Assembly (NCBI RefSeq): GCF_000938305.1
Contig: NZ_JYMT01000027.1
Span: 1-64,000 of the forward strand
From: Bradyrhizobium sp. LTSP885
GTDB lineage: Bacteria > Pseudomonadota > Alphaproteobacteria > Rhizobiales > Xanthobacteraceae
Length of the DNA stretch: 64,000 nt
Reading direction: 5' to 3'
Part shown: one piece after another, positions 58,966-64,000 of the stretch
Numbering within the stretch: position 1 is the first letter of the stretch
How the letters are laid out: each line of letters starts with the position of its first letter
The notes under the pieces: generated by a model
Database searches by the model: none
Seen by the model: the letters and a program-made list of their open reading frames with translations, nothing else
Told to the model about the DNA's origin: nothing
Translations under genes and position numbers: made by a program

Positions 58966-59448
58966 ATGCGCCTTGTCGTGATCTGCATCGGCCGTTTGAA
59001 ACAGGGTCCGGAACGGGAGCTGGCCGAGCGCTACCGCGAGCGCTTCGACGATATCGGTCGCAAACTCGGCTTTCGCGGCCTCGACGTCCATGAAATTGTG
59101 GAAAGCCGTGCGCGCGATGTCAGCGCGCGCATCGCCGAAGAGGCCGCCGCCATCTCGGCGCTGCTGCCCGACAAGTTCACGCTGGTTGCGCTCGACGAGC
59201 GTGGCAAGAGCATCGATAGCGCAAGCTTTGCCCGGCAGCTCGGCCGCTGGCGCGACGAAGGAAGCGCAAACGCTGTCTTTACGATCGGCGGTGCGGACGG
59301 ACTTTCGCCTGAATTGCAGCGCAAGGCTGCCTTACGTATTGCGTTCGGCTCGGCGACCTGGCCGCATCAAATGGTCCGCATCATGCTTCTGGAACAGATA
59401 TATCGGGCCGCGACCATTTTGGCCGGCCACCCCTATCACCGCGCCTGA
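58966..59448 (+). CDS. rlmH: 23S rRNA pseudouridine-1915 N3-methyltransferase RlmH
   Basis: A 160-residue SPOUT methyltransferase acting on assembled ribosomes. MRLVVICIGRLKQGPERELA starts it, and the SAM-binding knot is FTIGGADGLSPELQRKAALR, then FGSATWPHQMVRIMLLEQIY, ending in GHPYHRA as in the family. It follows rsfS by 50 bp. Confidence 0.95.
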   Translation: MRLVVICIGRLKQGPERELAERYRERFDDIGRKLGFRGLDVHEIVESRARDVSARIAEEAAAISALLPDKFTLVALDERGKSIDSASFARQLGRWRDEGSANAVFTIGGADGLSPELQRKAALRIAFGSATWPHQMVRIMLLEQIYRAATILAGHPYHRA

Positions 59449-59486
59449 GTGCCGTGATGGACAATCGAGAACGCTGAATAAACCGG

Positions 59487-60848
59487 ATGCAGCACAAGCG
59501 GGACATGCTTTCATACCCCGACGCCATCAGGCGCGGTTGGCTGCCCGTATCGCTTCTTTCAATTACCATGCTCGCCGCGAGTCCGCCGGCACCAGCGCAT
59601 GCGCAAGCGATACCGCCGGCGCAACAGGCCGCAACACCGCCAGACATCATCAAGCAGCGCGAGCAGGAGCTCGAGGCCGCGCGCGAGCAGCAGCGCAAGG
59701 CGGCCGAGCTGCAGGAGAAGCTGAAGGCCGACATCACGGCAATCGGTCAGGACCGCAGCAAGCTCAATCAGCAATTGATCGACATCGCGGCCCAGGTGCG
59801 CAGCGTCGAGACCCGGATCGTAGAGACCGAGGCGCGTCTGCAACCGCTCGATGGCCGCGAGCGCGAAATCCGCTCCTCGCTCGATTCACGCCGTGCCGAG
59901 ATCATCGAGGTGCTCGCAGCGCTTCAGCGCGCCGGGAGGCGCTCACCGCCGGCGCTGCTGGTGCGGCCAGAGGACGCGCTGCAATCGCTGCGCACGGCGA
60001 TGCTGCTCGGTGCGGTGGTGCCGGAATTGCGCGGCCGCGCCGAGAAGCTCGCGACCGACCTCGGCGAGCTGGTCGCGCTCCGCAAGACCATCTCGACCGA
60101 ACGCGACGCGCTCTCGCGTGACCGCGACAAGCTCAAGGACGACCAGACCCGCCTCGCAGCCCTGGTCGACGAGCGGCAGCGGCAGCAGAGCACAGCCGAA
60201 AAGGACATGGAGACGGAAGGCGCCCGCGCCATTGCGCTGTCCAAGCAGGTCGACAGCCTGCAGGGCCTGATCGCCAAGATGGAACAGGATCTCAAAAGCG
60301 CCGCGAAGGCCGCCGCCACGGCAAACCTCCAGGGCGCCCCCGCGACGGTCAACGGCAAGCCGAATCTGGGGGCCTTCAAGGACCAGGGCCGGCTAACCCC
60401 GGCGGTCGCCTTCGCCTCGGCCAAGGGCCTATTCGCCTACCCCGTGAATGGCGCCAAGATTCGCGATTTTGGCGGTTCCGACGGGGCCAGCGGCGTACAA
60501 AAAGGCATTTCTTTGGCCGCCAAGGCCGGCGCGCAGGTCACAACCCCGTGTGACGGCTGGGTCGTTTACGCCGGTCCTTTCCGCAGCTACGGACAACTCT
60601 TGATCCTCAATGCCGGGGGCGGGTATCATGTCCTGATCGCCGGGATGGAGCGGATTTCGGTAAACATTGGCCAGTTTGTGCTAACGGGAGAGCCGGTCGC
60701 GACCATGGGGTCCACGTCCCAGGTTGCATCCATTCTAGCGACCAATGCGAGCCAGCCAGTGCTCTATGTCGAGTTCCGGAAAGACGGCACTCCAATCGAT
60801 CCAGGTCCATGGTGGGCCGCAAATGAAGGCGAAAAGGTTCGCGGATGA
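59487..60848 (+). CDS. EnvC-like murein hydrolase activator (degenerate M23 domain)
   Basis: A 453-residue periplasmic protein. The signal peptide is followed by a long coiled coil (about residues 50-260: IIKQREQELEAAREQQRKAA onward) and a C-terminal LytM/M23 domain (FAYPVNGAKIRDFGGSDGAS to YVEFRKDGTPIDPGPW). The zinc ligands of active M23 peptidases are missing (GVQKGISLA, GGYHVLIAG), as in EnvC/NlpD activators of septal amidases. The start could be ATG 59505. Its stop overlaps the ctpA start by 4 bp. Confidence 0.9.
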   Translation: MQHKRDMLSYPDAIRRGWLPVSLLSITMLAASPPAPAHAQAIPPAQQAATPPDIIKQREQELEAAREQQRKAAELQEKLKADITAIGQDRSKLNQQLIDIAAQVRSVETRIVETEARLQPLDGREREIRSSLDSRRAEIIEVLAALQRAGRRSPPALLVRPEDALQSLRTAMLLGAVVPELRGRAEKLATDLGELVALRKTISTERDALSRDRDKLKDDQTRLAALVDERQRQQSTAEKDMETEGARAIALSKQVDSLQGLIAKMEQDLKSAAKAAATANLQGAPATVNGKPNLGAFKDQGRLTPAVAFASAKGLFAYPVNGAKIRDFGGSDGASGVQKGISLAAKAGAQVTTPCDGWVVYAGPFRSYGQLLILNAGGGYHVLIAGMERISVNIGQFVLTGEPVATMGSTSQVASILATNASQPVLYVEFRKDGTPIDPGPWWAANEGEKVRG

Positions 60849-62221
60849 TGCGCAAGACTTCTGTAATTCTCCTCAGCGCCGCCACCGGTGCGGCACTGAC
60901 GCTGTTCATCACGCAGCCCCGCGCGGTGCTGATGGGATCGAGCGCGCGCGCCGCAACGTCTGACACCTATCGCCAGCTCAATCTGTTCGGAGACGTGTTC
61001 GAGCGCGTGCGCAGCGACTATGTCGAGAAGCCCGACGACTCGAAGCTGGTCGAGTCCGCGATCTCGGGCATGCTGTCCGGCCTCGATCCGCATTCGAGCT
61101 ACATGGATGCCAAGAGCTTCCGCGACATGCAGGTGCAGACCCGCGGCGAGTTCGGCGGCCTCGGCATCGAAGTCACGATGGAAGACGGTCTGATCAAGGT
61201 CGTCTCGCCGATCGACGACACGCCGGCATCGAAGGCCGGCATCATGGCCAACGACATCATCACCAATCTCGACGACGAAGCCGTGCAGGGCCTGACGCTG
61301 AACCAGGCCGTCGAGAAGATGCGCGGTCCGGTCAACACCAAGATCAAGCTCAAGATCATCCGCAAGGGCCAGGACAATCCGATCGACGTCACGCTGGTGC
61401 GTGACAACATCCGCGTCCGCTCGGTGCGCGCGCGCGTCGAAGCCGACGATATCGCTTACATCCGCATCACCACCTTCAACGAGCAGACAACCGAAGGCCT
61501 GAAGAAGGAGATCGCCAATCTGCAGGGCCAGATCGGCGACAAGCTGAAGGGCTATGTCATCGACCTCAGAAACAACCCCGGCGGCCTGCTCGAGGAAGCC
61601 GTCACGGTCTCCGACGCGTTCCTGGAGCGCGGCGAGATCGTATCGACCCGCGGACGCAACGCCGAGGAAACGCAGCGCCGCGCCGCCCATCCGGGCGACC
61701 TGACCAAGGGCAAGCCGGTCATCGTGCTGATCAATGGTGGTTCGGCATCGGCCTCCGAAATCGTTGCCGGCGCGCTGCAGGACCACAAGCGCGCGACGCT
61801 GGTCGGCACGCGCTCGTTCGGCAAGGGCTCGGTTCAGACCATCATCCCGCTCGGCTCGGGCAACGGCGCGCTGCGCCTGACCACGGCGCGCTACTACACG
61901 CCGTCGGGCAAGTCGATCCAGGCCAAGGGCATCGTGCCCGACATCGAAGTGCTGCAGGACGTGCCGGACGAGTTGAAGGCGCGGACCGACACCAAGGGCG
62001 AGGCTTCGCTGCGCGGCCATCTGAAGAACGATGGCGACGAGAAGACCGGCTCGCAATCCTACGTGCCGCCGGACGCCAAGGACGACAAGGCGCTGAAGAT
62101 GGCCGACGACCTGCTGCACGGCATCAAGTCGACCGCGAATGCGACGCCGCCGGCAGCGCCTGCTGCCGCATCCGGCGACAAGGCCGCGGCGGACAAGCCG
62201 GCCGAGAAATCCTCGAACTGA
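60845..62221 (+). CDS. ctpA: carboxy-terminal processing protease (S41 family)
   Basis: A 458-residue periplasmic or membrane-anchored serine protease with an N-terminal hydrophobic segment (VILLSAATGAALTLFITQ). The PDZ domain is at about 95-165 (GEFGGLGIEVTMEDGLIKVV). The S41 core follows with the catalytic Ser in NGGSASASEIVAG and Lys in GTRSFGKGSVQTI. The C-terminal 40 residues are Ala/Lys/Pro-rich and probably disordered. It is coupled to the EnvC-like gene. ATG 60848 is an alternative start. An intrinsic terminator follows. Confidence 0.95.
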   Translation: MMRKTSVILLSAATGAALTLFITQPRAVLMGSSARAATSDTYRQLNLFGDVFERVRSDYVEKPDDSKLVESAISGMLSGLDPHSSYMDAKSFRDMQVQTRGEFGGLGIEVTMEDGLIKVVSPIDDTPASKAGIMANDIITNLDDEAVQGLTLNQAVEKMRGPVNTKIKLKIIRKGQDNPIDVTLVRDNIRVRSVRARVEADDIAYIRITTFNEQTTEGLKKEIANLQGQIGDKLKGYVIDLRNNPGGLLEEAVTVSDAFLERGEIVSTRGRNAEETQRRAAHPGDLTKGKPVIVLINGGSASASEIVAGALQDHKRATLVGTRSFGKGSVQTIIPLGSGNGALRLTTARYYTPSGKSIQAKGIVPDIEVLQDVPDELKARTDTKGEASLRGHLKNDGDEKTGSQSYVPPDAKDDKALKMADDLLHGIKSTANATPPAAPAAASGDKAAADKPAEKSSN

Positions 62222-62241
62222 TTCGATCGATCCATTTGGCG

Positions 62242-62270
62242 AAAAGGGCGGCCCTCGGGCCGCCCTTTTT
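62242..62270 (+). terminator. intrinsic terminator of ctpA
   Basis: AAGGGCGGCC and GGCCGCCCTT pair around CTCG, followed by T residues, 22 bp after the ctpA stop. Confidence 0.88.
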
Positions 62271-62377
62271 GTATCTCGACCTCGCCGGTGTTCACCGGGC
62301 TCTGACGGGCCCCGCGGTCCGCGCGCGGGAACGCGCCGCATCGTGCTATCGTTCGCGCTGTTGATTCGGGGAGGCTC

Positions 62378-63589
62378 ATGGCAGAGGCGGCCGACGAACT
62401 GAGCACGCCGCTTGGGCAGCAGACCGTTGGCAAGACGCGCCGGCTTCGCCTGCCGTTCACGGCGATGCAGGCGCTCGCCGTGCTGCTTGGGCTTGTGCTG
62501 GTCGGCTTCGTCGGCGTTGCGCTGTTCAACGACAATCCGCTCGGAGGCGAGCCGGTTGCCCATGTCGCGCTCCGCAAGGTGGAGACCCCCGCGGCGGCCG
62601 ACAAGCAAGCGCCGGCCGCCCTGACTGAGCCGGCAGCCAAATCCGCCGCTCCCAAGTCGCCGGCGGCCGCCGGCGACGCCAAGACCGTGACCATCATCGA
62701 TGGCTCCAGCGGCAAGCGCCAGGATGTGGTGATCGGCGCCGGCAATCCCGCCGACAAAACCGACGGCGACGCGCCGCCCGCGATGATGACGGGCATCGAC
62801 CAGCGCCTGCTGGAGAAATCGCGCTACGGCATGATCCCGGTGGTCGCCGATGGCCTGAAACCCTTCACGGTCTATGCGGCTGACGCCGACCGCGCCAAGG
62901 CCGCCAAAATGCCCGTGGTTGCGATTGTGGTCGCAGGCCTTGGTGTCGGCGCCGCCAAGACCGCCGACGCCATCGTGAAGCTGCCGGCGGCCGTGACGCT
63001 GGCCTTTACGCCCTACGGAGCCGACCCCGGCAAGCTTGCCGAACGCGCCCGGTCGCAGCGCCACGAGATCCTGCTGCAGATCCCGATGGAACCGTTCGAC
63101 TATCCCGACAATGATCCGGGGCCGCAGACCCTGCTGACCTCGCTCAACAGCGAGCAGAACCTCGATCGCCTCTACTGGCACCTCAGCCGCCTGCAGGGCT
63201 ATGCCGGCATCGCCAATTTCATGGGCGCTCGCTTCGTCGCGACCGATCCCATGATGCAGCCGATCGTCCGCGAGGCGGCCAAGCGCGGCCTTGGCTATTT
63301 CGACGACGGTTCCACCCCCCGCAGCGTCGCCCAGTCGCTGGCCGCGGGCCAGGCCATGCCGTTCGCCAAGGCCGATTTCACCATCGATGCGGTGCCGACC
63401 TCGGCGGAAATCGACCGCACGCTGGTCAAGCTGGAGACGCTCGCCAAGGAACGCGGCACGGCCGTGGGCGTCGCCTCGGCCCTGCCGGTCTCGATCGAGC
63501 GGCTGAGCGCCTGGATCAAGACCCTGGAGTCCAAGGGCATTATGCTTGTGCCATTGACAACGGCCATGCTGAAATCAAAATCAGGCTAA
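62378..63589 (+). CDS. divergent polysaccharide deacetylase family protein (YibQ-like)
   Basis: A 403-residue protein with one membrane helix near residues 28-50 (MQALAVLLGLVLVGFVGVAL), an Ala/Pro-rich periplasmic linker to about 110, and a divergent polysaccharide-deacetylase domain (VVAIVVAGLGVGAAKTADAI to MLVPLTTAML). The metal-binding Asp/His set of active NodB-type enzymes is not evident, as in this family. GGGGAGG precedes ATG 62378. It is often found beside ctpA and envC, pointing to a cell-wall role. Confidence 0.9.
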   Translation: MAEAADELSTPLGQQTVGKTRRLRLPFTAMQALAVLLGLVLVGFVGVALFNDNPLGGEPVAHVALRKVETPAAADKQAPAALTEPAAKSAAPKSPAAAGDAKTVTIIDGSSGKRQDVVIGAGNPADKTDGDAPPAMMTGIDQRLLEKSRYGMIPVVADGLKPFTVYAADADRAKAAKMPVVAIVVAGLGVGAAKTADAIVKLPAAVTLAFTPYGADPGKLAERARSQRHEILLQIPMEPFDYPDNDPGPQTLLTSLNSEQNLDRLYWHLSRLQGYAGIANFMGARFVATDPMMQPIVREAAKRGLGYFDDGSTPRSVAQSLAAGQAMPFAKADFTIDAVPTSAEIDRTLVKLETLAKERGTAVGVASALPVSIERLSAWIKTLESKGIMLVPLTTAMLKSKSG

Positions 63590-63666
63590 AGATCAATCCG
63601 TTGGTGCGACTTCAGGCCTTGCCGGGGGGCGGGTCGGCGGCCCCAAGAGTACGAGGTATCGGCGGC

Positions 63667-64000
63667 ATGGCACGTTACGAAGACCTGCCCTATCGGACCT
63701 GTGTCGGCATCATGCTTTTGAATGCGGCCGGACTGGTGTTCATCGGGCGCCGCGCGGGCGGCGTCGAACATGTCGACGAGACCCATGTCTGGCAGATGCC
63801 GCAAGGCGGCGTCGATCCCGGCGAGGACACGTTTCAGGCCGCCAGGCGCGAGCTTTACGAAGAGACCAGCGTCAAATCGGCGGAGAAGCTCGGCGAGGTC
63901 CCGGACTGGCTGATCTATGACATCCCGCGCACCGTCGCGGGCCGCGCCTGGAAGGGTCGCTATCGCGGGCAGCGGCAAAAATGGTTCGCCCTTCGCTTCA
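63667..64000 (+). CDS. rppH: RNA pyrophosphohydrolase RppH (3' end outside the window)
   Basis: 111 codons of a Nudix hydrolase that removes pyrophosphate from mRNA 5' ends. YRTCVGIMLLNAAGLVFIGR, then HVWQMPQGGVDPGEDTFQAA and RRELYEETSVKS, which together give the Nudix box GGVDxGE-x7-REL-x-EE. It continues past the window edge at KWFALRF. ATG 63667 matches the family start. Confidence 0.94.
   Translation, partial: MARYEDLPYRTCVGIMLLNAAGLVFIGRRAGGVEHVDETHVWQMPQGGVDPGEDTFQAARRELYEETSVKSAEKLGEVPDWLIYDIPRTVAGRAWKGRYRGQRQKWFALRF

Noticed and set aside
60764..63181. An 800-codon minus-strand open frame
   Set aside because: It is antisense to ctpA and the polysaccharide-deacetylase-like gene, with the same antisense composition and no family resemblance.

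Overview
The window reads as chromosome of a Bradyrhizobium-like alphaproteobacterium (Nitrobacteraceae). The reasons are the high GC content, the dense short-spaced gene layout, the gene families present (two-subunit NAD-formate dehydrogenase with moeA/fdhD/mobA, CMD-domain protein pair, OprB-type and Gram-negative porins, many LysR regulators), and copies of a palindromic dispersed repeat that I associate with Bradyrhizobium and Rhodopseudomonas. This assignment is inference; no 16S or other marker was searched.

Layout. 1-1172: a flagellin gene cut by the window edge. 1.7-3.7 kb: two Crp/Fnr-family paralogues in tandem and a small protein. 3.8-6.4 kb: a LuxR-type regulator with an unusual N-terminal half, two small secreted proteins and a 60-residue protein. 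6.5-9.7 kb: a family-3 glycoside hydrolase divergent from acetoacetate-CoA ligase. 9.8-13.8 kb: a LysR gene divergent from an operon of a DSD1-type PLP enzyme, a HAD hydrolase and a threonine-synthase-like PLP enzyme, with two LysR-type inverted repeats between them. 13.9-15.7 kb: a large porin. 16.1-19.3 kb: two low-GC genes (glycosyltransferase-like and TylF-type methyltransferase) flanked by a full and a truncated copy of the same AhpD-like gene, which looks like a Campbell-type insertion. 19.4-24.9 kb: a tightly overlapping cysteine-synthase-like/CMD/CMD operon divergent from LysR, a flavoprotein monooxygenase and an MHS transporter. 24.9-30.1 kb: two LysR/aldo-keto reductase modules and an MFS exporter. 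30.3-34.1 kb: membrane glucose dehydrogenase plus an OprB porin, a periplasmic sugar-oxidation unit. 34.4-37.5 kb: a YegD-like Hsp70-family ATPase and an ABC-F protein with an overlapping upstream ORF.

37.5-45.6 kb is a formate dehydrogenase locus: moeA, a tusA-like gene, a fused fdsG-fdsB and fdsA on the minus strand, and fdhD and mobA on the plus strand. Together they supply the enzyme, its molybdenum cofactor and the sulfuration step. tRNA-Ser(CGA) follows, then an alpha/beta hydrolase, a ROK-family protein, an SDR and a GlxA-type regulator.

50.3-64.0 kb is a conserved housekeeping run: rplU-rpmA (with a strong promoter and an attenuator-like leader), a GNAT acetyltransferase, a DMT-family transporter, a MaoC-type hydratase, obgE, proB, proA, nadD, rsfS, rlmH, an EnvC-like gene, ctpA, a divergent polysaccharide deacetylase and the start of rppH. 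The most unusual items are the duplication-flanked islet, the FdhD with rearranged cysteines, the hairpin in the fdsGB leader, the rplU leader and the ABC-F upstream ORF. I did not find a clearly new defence or mobile system.
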